DNA of 46,167 nucleotides, from assembly GCF_004114425.1 (NCBI RefSeq), contig NZ_RDQF01000061.1, forward strand, positions 1 to 46,167. The letters run 5' to 3'. A program made the translations under genes and the position numbers. This document shows, one piece after another, positions 14,905 to 25,534 of this stretch; position 1 is the stretch's first letter; each line of letters begins with the position of its first letter. Below the pieces are notes generated by a model. It was not told where the DNA came from, made no database searches, and saw only the letters and a program-made list of their open reading frames with translations. This stretch comes from Bradyrhizobium vignae. GTDB lineage: Bacteria > Pseudomonadota > Alphaproteobacteria > Rhizobiales > Xanthobacteraceae.

Positions 14905-15885
14905 TTACCAGCGCACCAGCGCGGAACCCCAGGTGAAGCCGCCGCCCATGGCTTCCAGCAGGACCAGATCGCCCTTCTTGATGCGGCCGTCCTTGCGAGC
15001 CACCGACAGCGCCAGCGGGATCGAAGCCGCCGAGGTGTTGCCGTGGCGGTCCACCGTCAGCACCACCTTCTCCGGCGCGATATGCAGCTTGTGCGCGGAG
15101 GCATCGATGATCCGCTTGTTGGCCTGGTGCGGCACGAACCAGTCGATGCTGTCGGCATTGAGCCCGGTCGCGTTGAAGGCATCGACGATGACATCGGTGA
15201 TCATGCCGACCGCATGCTTGAAGACCTCGCGGCCTTCCATGCGCAGATGGCCGACGGTCTGGGTCGAGGACGGCCCGCCGTCGACGAACAGCTTGGCCTT
15301 GTGGCGGCCGTCGGAGCGCAAGTGAGTGGTCAGGACGCCGCGATCGGTCGCGGCATTGCCCGGCTGCTCCTGCGCTTCCAGCACCACGGCGCCGGCGCCG
15401 TCGCCGAACAGCACGCAGGTGCCGCGATCGTTCCAGTCGAGGATGCGCGAGAAGGTCTCCGCACCGATCACCAGCGCGCGCTTGTAGGCGCCGGTACGCA
15501 GGAAGTTGTCGGCGGTAGCGAGCGCGAATACGAAGCCCGAGCACACCGCCTGGAGATCGAAGGCCGCGCCATGGTTGATGCCGAGCCCGTGCTGCACGGC
15601 GACCGCCGTCGCGGGGAAGGTGTTGTCCGGCGTCGAGGTCGCGAGCACGATGAGCTCGATCGATTGCGCGTCCACGCCGCCATCAGTGAGCGCGGCCTGG
15701 GCCGCCTTGATCGCGAGGTGCGAGGTGAACTCGCCCTCGGCCGCGATGTGCCGCTCGCGAATGCCGGTGCGCTGGACGATCCACTCGTCGGAGGTGTCGA
15801 TACGCGCCGCCAACTGGGCGTTGGTCACCACCTGCTCCGGCAAGTAAGAGCCGCAGCCGAGCACGACCGAACGAATTTGAGTCAC
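14905..15885 (-). CDS. fabH: Beta-ketoacyl-ACP synthase III
   Basis: A 326-residue FabH. The catalytic triad is visible: Cys in FDLQAVCSGFVFAL (near residue 113), His in DWFVPHQANKRI, and Asn in DRHGNTSAASIPLAL. It opens with the GCGSYLPEQVVTNAQL segment typical of the family. It condenses acetyl-CoA with malonyl-ACP to start fatty acid synthesis in the cytoplasm. Its ATG overlaps the stop of plsX by 4 bp (ATGA), so the two are translationally coupled. Confidence 0.96.
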   Translation of the reverse strand: MTQIRSVVLGCGSYLPEQVVTNAQLAARIDTSDEWIVQRTGIRERHIAAEGEFTSHLAIKAAQAALTDGGVDAQSIELIVLATSTPDNTFPATAVAVQHGLGINHGAAFDLQAVCSGFVFALATADNFLRTGAYKRALVIGAETFSRILDWNDRGTCVLFGDGAGAVVLEAQEQPGNAATDRGVLTTHLRSDGRHKAKLFVDGGPSSTQTVGHLRMEGREVFKHAVGMITDVIVDAFNATGLNADSIDWFVPHQANKRIIDASAHKLHIAPEKVVLTVDRHGNTSAASIPLALSVARKDGRIKKGDLVLLEAMGGGFTWGSALVRW

Positions 15886-16943
15886 GAAACAGCCTCCTGC
15901 GCGGCCTGCACGGAACTGAGTGCACCACCCTCGCGGTTGAGCATCTGATTGATCTTGTTCAGGAGATCGTAGTGAGCCATCTCATAGCCAACATCGATCG
16001 CATAGGCAAAGCCTTCGGCGTTGGTTCCGCCATGGCTCTTGACCACCACCCCGTTCAGTCCCAGCAGCACGCCGCCATTGGACTTGTTGGGGTCCATCTT
16101 GTCGCGGAGGACCTGGAAGGCGCTGCGGGCGAACACATAGCCGAGCTTGGAGAGCCAGCTCCGCCGCATCTCGTTACGGAGCAATTCCGCCATCTGCCGC
16201 GCGGTTCCCTCGGCGGCCTTGAGCGCGATGTTGCCGCTGAAACCTTCAGTGACGATCACGTCGGCCAGCCCCTTGCCGATGCCGTCGCCCTCGACGAAGC
16301 CGATATAGTCGAGCTCCGGCAGGTTCCTCGCCCGCAGGATCTCGCTGGCCTCGCGGATCTCCTCGTGGCCCTTGATCTCCTCGGCGCCGATATTGAGCAG
16401 CCCGACCGTCGGCCGCGTCTTGTTGAACAGCACGCTCGCCTTGGCCGCGCCCATCACCGCCATCGAGACCAGGTGGTGGGCATCGCCGCCGAGGGTGGCG
16501 CCGAGGTCGAGCACGACGGATTCGCCGCGCATGGTCGGCCAGATCGCGGAGATGGCCGGCCGGTCGATGCCCGGCAGCGTCCGCAGATGGAAGCGCGCCA
16601 TCGCCATCAGCGCGCCGGTATTGCCGGCGGAGATCGCGACATCCACCTCGCCCTTCTTGACCGCATCGATCGCGAGCCACATCGAGGAGGTCTTGCGGCC
16701 GCGCCGCAGCGCCTGGCTCGGCTTGTCCTCCATGCTGACGGCGACGTCGGTATGGACAATCTTGGAGGCGGCTTTCAGCTTCGGGTGCTTATCGAGCTCG
16801 GGCTCGATCCTGGCGCGGTCGCCGACCAGCAGAAACTCGGTATCGCGATGCCTGCCCAGCGAGATGGCGGCGCCCGGAATGACCACGGCGGGGCCGACAT
16901 CGCCTCCCATGGCGTCCAGCGCGATGCGAACCTTGCTTGGCAT
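15882..16943 (-). CDS. plsX: Phosphate acyltransferase PlsX
   Basis: About 353 residues, beginning MPSKVRIALDAMGGDVGPAVVIPGA, the PlsX signature, and containing GNTGALMAMARFHLRTLPGIDRPA, LGATLGGDAHHLV, GLLNIGAEEIKGHE and FVEGDGIGKGLADVIVTEGFSGNIALKAAEG. It converts acyl-ACP and phosphate to acyl-phosphate for the PlsY step of phospholipid synthesis at the membrane. The ATG at 16943 is chosen because the conserved start is there; the frame is open to 17033 without support. It pairs with fabH downstream, as is usual. Confidence 0.96.
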   Translation of the reverse strand: MPSKVRIALDAMGGDVGPAVVIPGAAISLGRHRDTEFLLVGDRARIEPELDKHPKLKAASKIVHTDVAVSMEDKPSQALRRGRKTSSMWLAIDAVKKGEVDVAISAGNTGALMAMARFHLRTLPGIDRPAISAIWPTMRGESVVLDLGATLGGDAHHLVSMAVMGAAKASVLFNKTRPTVGLLNIGAEEIKGHEEIREASEILRARNLPELDYIGFVEGDGIGKGLADVIVTEGFSGNIALKAAEGTARQMAELLRNEMRRSWLSKLGYVFARSAFQVLRDKMDPNKSNGGVLLGLNGVVVKSHGGTNAEGFAYAIDVGYEMAHYDLLNKINQMLNREGGALSSVQAAQEAVS

Positions 16944-17238
16944 AAAAGTCCTGGAAACCTGGTCTGGTGCGGTCTGTGCTAGCGGGGCCGCAAAATGGGT
17001 TCGCCACGGACATGGCGATCGGCCAAGCGCCACGCCGCACCCGGACCGGGGCGCGACAATAGCGTTTTGTGCCCCCGAAACAACCTCTTGCCCCCAGCCT
17101 TTTGCATTCGGGACGATCCGGCCGCGAACACCGTATTTCGCAGGAAACGCATTGAAATCAGAAAGATAAGAGGTTCTTTCAAACCATCAAGGCAAATGGC
17201 TCGGGTCCGATCGCAAGGCGGCCGCAAGCGCAAATGCC

Positions 17239-17805
17239 CTACTGGCCCTTCTTCTTGTCCTGCAGTGCCTTCAGCGCCGCGAAGGGATGGTCCTCGGGAT
17301 CGGGCGCGGTGACCTCCGTCTCGAACACGGCCCCCTCCTTGCGCGGATAGGGATCGATCGCCAGGAACAGGGCATCGGTGGCGAGGCGGCCGAGGTCGAT
17401 GATGCCGCCAGCGATCGGCTCGGGCGGGTCGGCGACCTCAGACGGCGCGCCATCCTGTCCCTCCTCGATCAGGTCGGCCAGGCGGCGCGCCTCGGCTTCG
17501 GGGGCGAACATCAGGTCCACCTCCTCCTCGATCTCGCTCTCGATCGGATCGAGCGTGACGACGCAGGTCTGGCCGATCCGGCCGCGAACGAGCCCCGTGA
17601 CCTGGACCCGCCCGCCGCTTTTCGGCACGACATCGAAGCTGGCATGGGCGGACAGGATCTCGCGGAGGCCTGCGACCTCCGCCATGGCCCGTCGCTCGGC
17701 CGCCGAGGCCTCCAGCTCGCGATGCAGCCCGGCGTCGGGGATCTGCGCAACGATGACGGGCGCCCGCCAGGGATCGGGCTCGGATCCGGCATTCGGTCGG
17801 CTCAT
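17239..17805 (-). CDS. DUF177 (YceD) domain protein
   Basis: A 188-residue DUF177 protein: N-terminal PWRAPVIVAQIPDAGLHRELEASAAER, a middle VQVTGLVRGRIGQTCVVTLDPIESEIEEEVDLMFAP (the conserved CVVTLDP region), then an acidic stretch and DPYPRKEG, and a C-terminal HPFAALKALQDKK. In many bacteria yceD sits in front of rpmF and plsX and has been linked to 23S rRNA metabolism. Here rpmF is absent and plsX follows after 295 bp (16944-17238), in which I see no gene. Its ATG overlaps the upstream chaperone gene stop by 4 bp. Confidence 0.88.
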   Translation of the reverse strand: MSRPNAGSEPDPWRAPVIVAQIPDAGLHRELEASAAERRAMAEVAGLREILSAHASFDVVPKSGGRVQVTGLVRGRIGQTCVVTLDPIESEIEEEVDLMFAPEAEARRLADLIEEGQDGAPSEVADPPEPIAGGIIDLGRLATDALFLAIDPYPRKEGAVFETEVTAPDPEDHPFAALKALQDKKKGQ

Positions 17806-18353
17806 GGCGTGACATCCTCAGGGAGTGCTGGAGGAAACTTGAAGGCGGCGCGCAGCAGCGCAGCCTCCTCGGTCCGGCCAAGATCGGCCTCACTGGCCCG
17901 CGCATAGGCCGCAAGCCGCTGCGCCTGGTCGAAGCCGGTCCCATTCAAGATATTCTTGCAGATCGCCGATGCCAGCGCCTCGCCGCCGTCCTCCATGGCC
18001 TGGTCATAGGCCTGGACGCGGCCGTAGAAGGCCTCGCCGAAGGCCCGCATCCGCTTCGGCACGGTCTGATCGCCCACCCCCATCTCGCGCAGATTGTCAT
18101 CCATATCCTCGCAGAAGCGGTCGAACAGCGCCTGGGACAGGTCGGTGGCGCCCTGGGCCGTGCGCAGGCGGCGCAGCAGCAGCCAGAGATGCAGCAGCAA
18201 CAGGTCGAAACGCCCGTTAACCGTATCGGGCACGCCCAAGTCGCGGTAAAATATGGGTTCTCGCGCCTGCGTCACGATCATGCCATAGATGGCTTCAATG
18301 GTGTCCGATGGGGTTCGCCGGGGTTTCCTGAAGTGATTGAACGGCCAAAGCAT
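17802..18353 (-). CDS. Ubiquinol-cytochrome c chaperone family protein
   Basis: A 183-residue helical protein matching the bacterial relatives of yeast Cbp3: IEAIYGMIVTQAREPIFYRDLGVPDTVNGRFDLLLLHLWLLLRRLR, then LFDRFCEDMDDNLREMGVGDQTVPKRMRAFGEAFYGRVQAYDQAM. Cbp3 assists assembly of the cytochrome bc1 complex; the bacterial proteins are assumed to do likewise but are little studied. The ATG at 18353 is the first codon in the homologous region. It couples to DUF177 by ATGA overlap and is divergent from bamE. Confidence 0.88.
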   Translation of the reverse strand: MLWPFNHFRKPRRTPSDTIEAIYGMIVTQAREPIFYRDLGVPDTVNGRFDLLLLHLWLLLRRLRTAQGATDLSQALFDRFCEDMDDNLREMGVGDQTVPKRMRAFGEAFYGRVQAYDQAMEDGGEALASAICKNILNGTGFDQAQRLAAYARASEADLGRTEEAALLRAAFKFPPALPEDVTP

Positions 18354-18451
18354 TGTGGTTTCCGCAAGCGGGCGCGCGCGTGTTGCATTCAGACGCCCAG
18401 CCCGGTACTTCAGCGCCTCGCGCGACGCAAGGGGACGGAATCAGTTCCACT

Positions 18452-18937
18452 ATGACGACAACGAACGAGACCAGCCTGCGCGCGGACAAGCGGCGCGGCC
18501 TTCACGCATGCTGGCACGGCTTGCGCATGCTCGCGGCTACGGCCGTGGTCGGCCTGGCCCTTGCGGGCTGCACCGGTGAACAGTTCCAGAAGGGCTACAT
18601 CCTGCCGCCCGGCGCGCTCGAGCAGATTCCGATCGGTGCGAGCCAGGACCAGGTGCTGATCGTGATGGGCACGCCCTCCACCGTCGCGACCCTCGACGGT
18701 GAAGTGTTCTATTACATCTCGCAGCGCTCGGAGCGCCCGGTCGCCTTCATGAACCAGAGGGTGGTCGATCAGCGCGTGATCGCGATCTATTTCGACAAGA
18801 ACCGGCGCGTGCGCCGGCTTGCGAATTACGGCCTCCAGGACGGCAAGATCTTCGACTTCATCAGCCGCACCACGCCGACCTCGGGTCAGGAGATGAGCTA
18901 CCTCGCTCCGCTGTTCAAGCTGCTCAGCTTCAACTGA
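18452..18937 (+). CDS. bamE: Outer membrane protein assembly factor BamE
   Basis: About 161 residues. A lipoprotein signal peptide (LRMLAATAVVGLALAGC, lipidated Cys near residue 40) is followed by the SmpA/OmlA domain: FQKGYILPPGALEQIPIGASQDQVLIVMGTPSTVATLDGEVFYYISQ, then a conserved strand VIAIYFDKNRRVRRLANYGLQDGKIFDFISRTTPT. It is an outer membrane lipoprotein of the BAM complex. The ATG at 18452 precedes the basic N-region; the frame is open further back, overlapping the divergent chaperone promoter. Confidence 0.92.
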   Translation: MTTTNETSLRADKRRGLHACWHGLRMLAATAVVGLALAGCTGEQFQKGYILPPGALEQIPIGASQDQVLIVMGTPSTVATLDGEVFYYISQRSERPVAFMNQRVVDQRVIAIYFDKNRRVRRLANYGLQDGKIFDFISRTTPTSGQEMSYLAPLFKLLSFN

Positions 18938-19132
18938 GGCTTCGCGATATTTTCGAGCGAGGTGGATATCGGTTCGCGTCATCGTGCGCGCACCAATTCC
19001 GCTGCAAGGTAAATGGCTCGATCTCTGCGGCTTCGTGCCACCCTCCGCGCGGCGCTTGCCGTCGCGCGCGACTTGCAGCCGCACGAGCGGTTCCGTACCG
19101 TCCCAGCAAAGCAAGAAGCAGGGAGCGGATTC

Positions 19133-20158
19133 GTGCCCAATAAAACTCAGAACACATTTCAGAACACTTTCTTGTCCCGCCGTCGCGTGCTCGCCGGCGC
19201 TGCCGGCCTTTCGGCCGCAGCGATCCTGCCGCGATCGAGCCTCGCCGACTGGAAGCCCACCGAAAACGTCCGCCTCATCGTGCCGGCTGCGGCCGGCGGC
19301 TCGACCGACGTGATGGGCCGGCTCCTTGCAGCACATCTGCAAACCGCCTGGGGCCAGTCGGCGGTCGTGGAAAACCGCTCCGGCGGCGGCGGCACGATCG
19401 GCACGGCTGAGGCCGTGCGCGCCAAGCCGGATGGACACACCATCCTGATCGGCAACCCGGGGCCGAACGCGATCGCCTACAGCATCTTCAAGAACCTCAC
19501 CTACAAGCCGGACCAGCTGCAGCCGGTGTCGAACATGATCCGGATCCCGAACATCGTCTCGGCGCATCCGAAGACCGGCATCAAGTCGGTCCCCGAGCTG
19601 ATCGCGTACCTGAAGGCCAATCCGGACAAGCTCAGCTACGCCTCCTCCGGCGTCGGCCAGAGCCCCCACCTCACCGGCGCCTGGTTCCTCCAGCTCACCG
19701 GCCTGAAGATGACACACATCCCATTCCGCGGCGCCGGACCCGCGCTGCAAGCGGCGCTCGCCGGCGACATCCAGATCCTGTTCGACAATCTCTATCCGAG
19801 CCTGCCTCAGGTGCAGAACGGCACGCTCAACGGCCTCTGCGTCACCACGACCGAGCGCAGCGACCTCGCGCCGAACCTGCCGACCATGCGCGAGAGCGCG
19901 CCGGAATTGGCGAACTTCGACGTCTCGTCCTGGTTCTCCGTGTTCCTGCCGAAGGGGGTCTCACCCGAGGTGCTCAACGCGCTCAATCTCCAGGTCAAGG
20001 CGATGCTGGAGCGCGACGACATCAAGAAGCAGATCGCCGCGATGGGCGCCCGCGCCGACTACGGCACCCCGCAGCAGTTCGCCGCCTTCGTGGAGGCCGA
20101 GACGAAGAAGTTCGCCGGCATCATCCAGAAGGAAGGCCTGCAGATGGATGTGCAATAG
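19133..20158 (+). CDS. Tripartite tricarboxylate transporter substrate-binding protein (Bug/TctC)
   Basis: About 341 residues from the GTG at 19133 (GGGAG 7 nt upstream). A twin-arginine signal peptide (SRRRVLAGAAGLSAAAI) leads to a Bug fold: VRLIVPAAAGGSTDVMGRLLAAHLQ, ENRSGGGGTIGTAEAVRAKPDGHTILIG, LSYASSGVGQSPHLTGAWF and HIPFRGAGPALQAALAGDIQILFDN. These periplasmic proteins bind carboxylates for TctAB transporters. No tctA or tctB gene is nearby, so it is an orphan receptor, a frequent situation for this family. Ligand unknown. Confidence 0.88.
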   Translation: MPNKTQNTFQNTFLSRRRVLAGAAGLSAAAILPRSSLADWKPTENVRLIVPAAAGGSTDVMGRLLAAHLQTAWGQSAVVENRSGGGGTIGTAEAVRAKPDGHTILIGNPGPNAIAYSIFKNLTYKPDQLQPVSNMIRIPNIVSAHPKTGIKSVPELIAYLKANPDKLSYASSGVGQSPHLTGAWFLQLTGLKMTHIPFRGAGPALQAALAGDIQILFDNLYPSLPQVQNGTLNGLCVTTTERSDLAPNLPTMRESAPELANFDVSSWFSVFLPKGVSPEVLNALNLQVKAMLERDDIKKQIAAMGARADYGTPQQFAAFVEAETKKFAGIIQKEGLQMDVQ

Positions 20159-20230
20159 CGTTCACGCGAGCGCTGCTGCCTCCTTCGTCATTGCGCAATG
20201 ACGAGGTGAGAGCATCCAACCCATCAAACA

Positions 20231-20258
20231 AAACCCCGCGGCTCGCGCCGCGGGGTTT
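20231..20258. terminator. Bidirectional terminator between the TctC gene and hppA
   Basis: A 12-bp perfect stem (arms 20231-20242 and 20247-20258) with a TCGC loop lies between two convergent genes. On the minus strand it is followed by TTTTGTTT, on the plus strand by a weaker T-rich run. Confidence 0.85.
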
Positions 20259-20279
20259 CGTCTTTCCGGCTTCCGCCGC

Positions 20280-22400
<2,121 letters not shown>

Positions 22401-22482
22401 GTGATTTTTGCCTCAGATCCTTGATGTACCCCCGGCGCCTTTTGTTGTCCGTCGTGCGGTGCGGCGCCTTGATTTTGAACAA

Positions 22483-22510
22483 AGCCGCCCCCTTGCCCTG
22501 AGGGGCGGCT
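22483..22510 (-). terminator. Likely terminator between thiL and hppA
   Basis: A 9-bp perfect stem (AGCCGCCCC at 22483-22491 with GGGGCGGCT at 22502-22510) is followed on the minus strand by TTTGTT. It probably ends the glyA-thiL cluster before hppA. Confidence 0.5.
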
Positions 22511-22635
22511 CCAGTCGGTTGCGAGCTTGCCAAAATCAAATTGAGGGTGCAACGCCGGATAAGGCCGAAATCGCCGATCTCGGCAGGTATTTAGGACCAA
22601 GTGCTGCGAACTAAGATGCCGGTTTGGCGCAATTC

Positions 22636-23637
22636 CTAGAAGTGGCTGTAGGACAGCCGCGTCAAGAGCAGTTCCTGGCCCTGCCCGTCCAGGAAGCGCG
22701 GCCGCTCGTGCCCCTCCACGATCGTACCGATCGCGGTCACGGCAACGCCCATGGCTTGCCCCGCCGCAATCAGCGCGTCGCTTTGCGCGGGCGGAACGGT
22801 GCACAGCACCTCGTAGTCATCGCCCCCCGCGAGCAGCGTCTCGACGCGAACGACGTTGCCGGCGAGCAGGCCGGCTGCCACGGCCGAGAGTGGCACGCTT
22901 GTCACATCGACCGAAGCCGAAACCTCGGACGCTGCACAGAGTTTGGTCAGGTCACCAGCGAGGCCGTCGGAAACGTCCATCGCGGCGGTCGCATGATCGC
23001 GCACCGCTCGCGCCAGCACGTTGCGCGGCTGCGGCACCCGATAGCGTGAGATGAGAAAATCCCGTGCAGCGGGATCGGATGTCAGCGCGCCGGCAGCGGC
23101 GCCGCCTCTGAGCACGTCCAGGCCAAGCGCGGCATCGCCGATCGTCCCTGTCACCAGGATGCGGTCGCCCGGCCTTGCGCCGGTACGGCCGATCATCCGC
23201 CCCCGAGGCACACGGCCGAAGGCTGTGATCGAGATCATCTGCGGACCCGGCGTCGACACCGTGTCGCCGCCGAGCAGAGGACAAGCGAAATTCTTTGCGT
23301 CCTCGCCCAGCGCGTCCGCAAAAGGACGGAGCCAGGCATCCTCCTTGCTGCGCAATGCCAGCGTCAGCACGAAACCTGCCGGCAACGCGCCCTTGGCGGC
23401 GAGATCGGACAGGTTCACCCGCAGCGCCTTGCGCGCGATGGTGTCAGGCGGATCGCTGGCAAGATAATGCACGCCCTCGACGACGGCGTCGGTGGTGACG
23501 ACGATGTCCTCGCCGGATGAGGGCAGCACCGCAGCGTCATCGACCAGCCCGAACGCGCCGGGGTCAGTCGCCAGCGGCTTGAAATAGCGCGCGATGAGGG
23601 AGTCTTCGCCGGAAGCTTTGTTCTTGTCCTGCGTCAC
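22636..23637 (-). CDS. thiL: Thiamine-monophosphate kinase
   Basis: About 333 residues. Family signatures: GEDSLIARYFKPLA, GLVDDAAVLP, VTTDAVVEGVHY, KALRVNLSDLAAKGALP, LLGGDTVSTPGPQMISITAFG, MDVSDGLAGDLTKL and LAGGDDYEVLCTV. It phosphorylates thiamine monophosphate to thiamine diphosphate with ATP in the cytoplasm. I propose the GTG at 23637 (VTQDKNKASGEDS); the frame is open to 23754, but that extension lies in the intergenic repeat at 23651-23763. Last gene of the glyA-nrdR-rib-nusB cluster. Confidence 0.94.
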   Translation of the reverse strand: MTQDKNKASGEDSLIARYFKPLATDPGAFGLVDDAAVLPSSGEDIVVTTDAVVEGVHYLASDPPDTIARKALRVNLSDLAAKGALPAGFVLTLALRSKEDAWLRPFADALGEDAKNFACPLLGGDTVSTPGPQMISITAFGRVPRGRMIGRTGARPGDRILVTGTIGDAALGLDVLRGGAAAGALTSDPAARDFLISRYRVPQPRNVLARAVRDHATAAMDVSDGLAGDLTKLCAASEVSASVDVTSVPLSAVAAGLLAGNVVRVETLLAGGDDYEVLCTVPPAQSDALIAAGQAMGVAVTAIGTIVEGHERPRFLDGQGQELLLTRLSYSHF

Positions 23638-23650
23638 GATAGCAGACCCG

Positions 23651-23763
23651 TCATTCTGAGGTGCGAGCCCTTGCGAGCCTCGAAGGATGGCCGGCCGAGG
23701 TGTTGCCTCAGCGGCACGCCGCCGCCCTTCGAGGCCTCCGCTTCGCTCCGGCACCTCAGGTGA
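23651..23763. repeat. Palindromic intergenic repeat between nusB and thiL
   Basis: Long imperfect inverted repeat: TCATTCTGAGGTGC ... CCTCGAAGGATGG on the left is answered by CCCTTCGAGGC ... GCACCTCAGGTGA on the right. The same CTCGAAGGAT / ATCCTTCGAG and CCTCAGGATGA motifs recur at 45438-45571, so this is a member of a dispersed palindromic family. It fills the gap between two operon genes and would fold in the mRNA. Confidence 0.7.
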
Positions 23764-23790
23764 CGGCTACGGCGGAAGTCATCGCCTCAA

Positions 23791-24288
23791 TTACCCCCGC
23801 CCGAACTCGTCACCACGAAACTGGCGGCCGATCTGGTCGAGCACGGCGTTGACCATGCCCGTCTCCTCGCGGTCGACGAAAGCATTGGCGACGTCGACAT
23901 ATTCGGAGACCACGACGCGGCCCGGCACGTCCTTGCGGTGCTGGAGCTCGTAGGCACCCGCGCGCAGCACCGCGCGCAGGATGGCTTCGATCCGCTTCAA
24001 GGGCCAGCCCTTCGACAACGCCTCGTCGATCAGCGGATCGAGCTTCTTCTGGTCGCGCACGACGCCGGAGACGACGTCGCGGAAGAACGCGGCTTCAGCC
24101 GGCAGGTACGTGTCGCCCTCGACCTCGTTGCCCAGCCAATGGCTCTCGAACTCGGCGAAGATATCGTTGATGCCGGCGCCGGCGATGTCCATCTGGTACA
24201 GCGCCTGCACGGCGGCGAGCCGCGCCGCGCCGCGCCGGTTTGCTTTCTTCTCTGGAGTGCCAGCCGGCTTCTTGCTGTTGTCGGCCAT
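23791..24288 (-). CDS. nusB: Transcription antitermination factor NusB
   Basis: About 165 residues: basic N-terminus (NRRGAARLAAVQALYQMDIAG), FRDVVSGVVRDQKKLDPLIDEAL, IEAILRAVLRAGAYEL and VVVSEYVDVANAFVDREETGMVNAVLDQIGRQ, the NusB signature. With NusE (S10) it binds boxA RNA for rRNA antitermination. The ATG at 24288 is 4 bp beyond the ribH stop; the open frame up to 24405 overlaps ribH and is not used. Confidence 0.95.
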   Translation of the reverse strand: MADNSKKPAGTPEKKANRRGAARLAAVQALYQMDIAGAGINDIFAEFESHWLGNEVEGDTYLPAEAAFFRDVVSGVVRDQKKLDPLIDEALSKGWPLKRIEAILRAVLRAGAYELQHRKDVPGRVVVSEYVDVANAFVDREETGMVNAVLDQIGRQFRGDEFGRG

Positions 24289-24292
24289 GGCT

Positions 24293-24784
24293 TCAGGCCC
24301 GTGCCAGGCGGCGTTTGATGCGCAGCATCGCCAGCGCCGCGCGCGCGGCGTCGCCACCCTTGTTGAGCTCGCTGGCGCGCGCCCGCGCCCAGGCCTGGTC
24401 CTCATTGTTGACGGTGAGGATGCCGTTGCCGAGCGGCAGCTTTCGCGTCACGGCGAGGTCCATCAGCGCGCGCGAGGATTCCTGCGACACGATCTCGAAA
24501 TGAATGGTGTCGCCGCGGATCACGCAGCCAAGCGCGATCACCGCGTCATAGGGCTTGCCGTTCGCCGCCGCGGCATCGACCGCGATCGCGACTGCCGCCG
24601 GGATCTCCAGCGCACCGGGAACCGTGATGACGTCATGCGTCAGGCCGGCTGCCTTCAGCTCGGCCACCGCGCCTTCGAGCAGCGCGTCCTGGAGATCGTC
24701 ATAGAACCGCGCCTCGACTACGAGCGCGCGCGCGCCGGAAATGTCGGTCTGGTCCTTCAGGGGTGCGCGCCGCGCGTCTGCCAT
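24293..24784 (-). CDS. ribH: 6,7-dimethyl-8-ribityllumazine synthase
   Basis: A 163-residue lumazine synthase: ALVVEARFYDDLQDALLEGA (substrate site with the aromatic F), TVPGALEIPAAVAIAV, ALGCVIRGDTIHFEIVSQESSRALMDLAV and NGILTVNNEDQAWAR. It condenses the ribityl-pyrimidine with dihydroxybutanone phosphate. Follows ribE after 126 bp containing a short palindrome (24859-24898) and directly precedes nusB, a frequent ribH-nusB arrangement. No FMN riboswitch is seen. Confidence 0.95.
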   Translation of the reverse strand: MADARRAPLKDQTDISGARALVVEARFYDDLQDALLEGAVAELKAAGLTHDVITVPGALEIPAAVAIAVDAAAANGKPYDAVIALGCVIRGDTIHFEIVSQESSRALMDLAVTRKLPLGNGILTVNNEDQAWARARASELNKGGDAARAALAMLRIKRRLARA

Positions 24785-24858
24785 CGTTCAATCCGTTCTA
24801 CTGGGTCGGCGCGTTATGTAGTCGCCGCAGGCGGGTAAGCCAAGTTCAAAAGGGCACC

Positions 24859-24898
24859 GTCATTCCGGGGCGGCTCGAAGAGCCGAACCCGAAATGAC
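24859..24898. repeat. Short palindromic element between ribE and ribH
   Basis: GTCATTCCGGGG ... CCCGAAATGAC outer arms with an inner CGGCTC / GAGCCG stem form an imperfect 40-bp hairpin of the kind scattered through Bradyrhizobium intergenic regions. Confidence 0.6.
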
Positions 24899-24910
24899 AG
24901 CAAGCGCCGG

Positions 24911-25534
24911 TCACTTCATTTCCGTCAGCCGCGCCGCGTAGCGGGCCATCAGGTCAACCTCGATGTTGACCTCGTCGCCCGCCTTCCAGCCGCCGATGGT
25001 CGTGACATCAAGCGTGTGCGGGATGATCAGCACCGAAAAGGTCACGTCTGCAACCGTATTGATCGTGAGCGACACGCCGTCGAGCGTGATCGAGCCCTTG
25101 GTGGCGATGTACCGCGCCAGCTCCCGCGTCGTCGAGAGCACGAAGCGCGCCATATCAGGCAGGTCCTCGCGGCTGACGATGGTGGCGATCCCGTCGGCAT
25201 GGCCGGCGACGATGTGGCCGCCGAGTTCGTCACCGATCTTCAGCGCGCGCTCGAGATTGAGCTTCGTCCCCACCTTCCAGTGCTTGGCGGTCGTCAGCGC
25301 CAGCGTCTCGGCCGCGGTATCGACGTCGAACCAGGTCCTTTGCTTAGAGTCCCTGCCGTCGGCAACGCCCGAGGCAACCACGGTCAGGCAGACGCCGTTG
25401 CAGGCGATCGAGGCACCGTCGGCGATGGTGCTCTGATCGTAGCGGCAGGCGATGCGCAGGCGGTGCAGCTGCCCCTGCGCCGTTGGCGTGAAGCTGACGA
25501 TCTCGCCGATATCGGTGACAATGCCGGTGAACAT
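24911..25534 (-). CDS. ribE: Riboflavin synthase (alpha subunit)
   Basis: A 207-residue protein with the MFTGIVTDIGEI opening and two lumazine-binding barrels: the first with DGASIACNGVCLTVV and the second with GSITLDGVSLTIN, and the linker LGGHIVAGHADGIATI. It dismutates two lumazines into riboflavin. The ATG at 25534 shares one base with the ribD stop (TAATG), so translation is coupled to ribD. Confidence 0.95.
   Translation of the reverse strand: MFTGIVTDIGEIVSFTPTAQGQLHRLRIACRYDQSTIADGASIACNGVCLTVVASGVADGRDSKQRTWFDVDTAAETLALTTAKHWKVGTKLNLERALKIGDELGGHIVAGHADGIATIVSREDLPDMARFVLSTTRELARYIATKGSITLDGVSLTINTVADVTFSVLIIPHTLDVTTIGGWKAGDEVNIEVDLMARYAARLTEMK

Noticed and set aside
24785..24910. 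FMN riboswitch in front of rib genes
   Set aside because: The gap holds only a short palindrome; the rib genes sit inside an operon and no RFN-like conserved core is visible.
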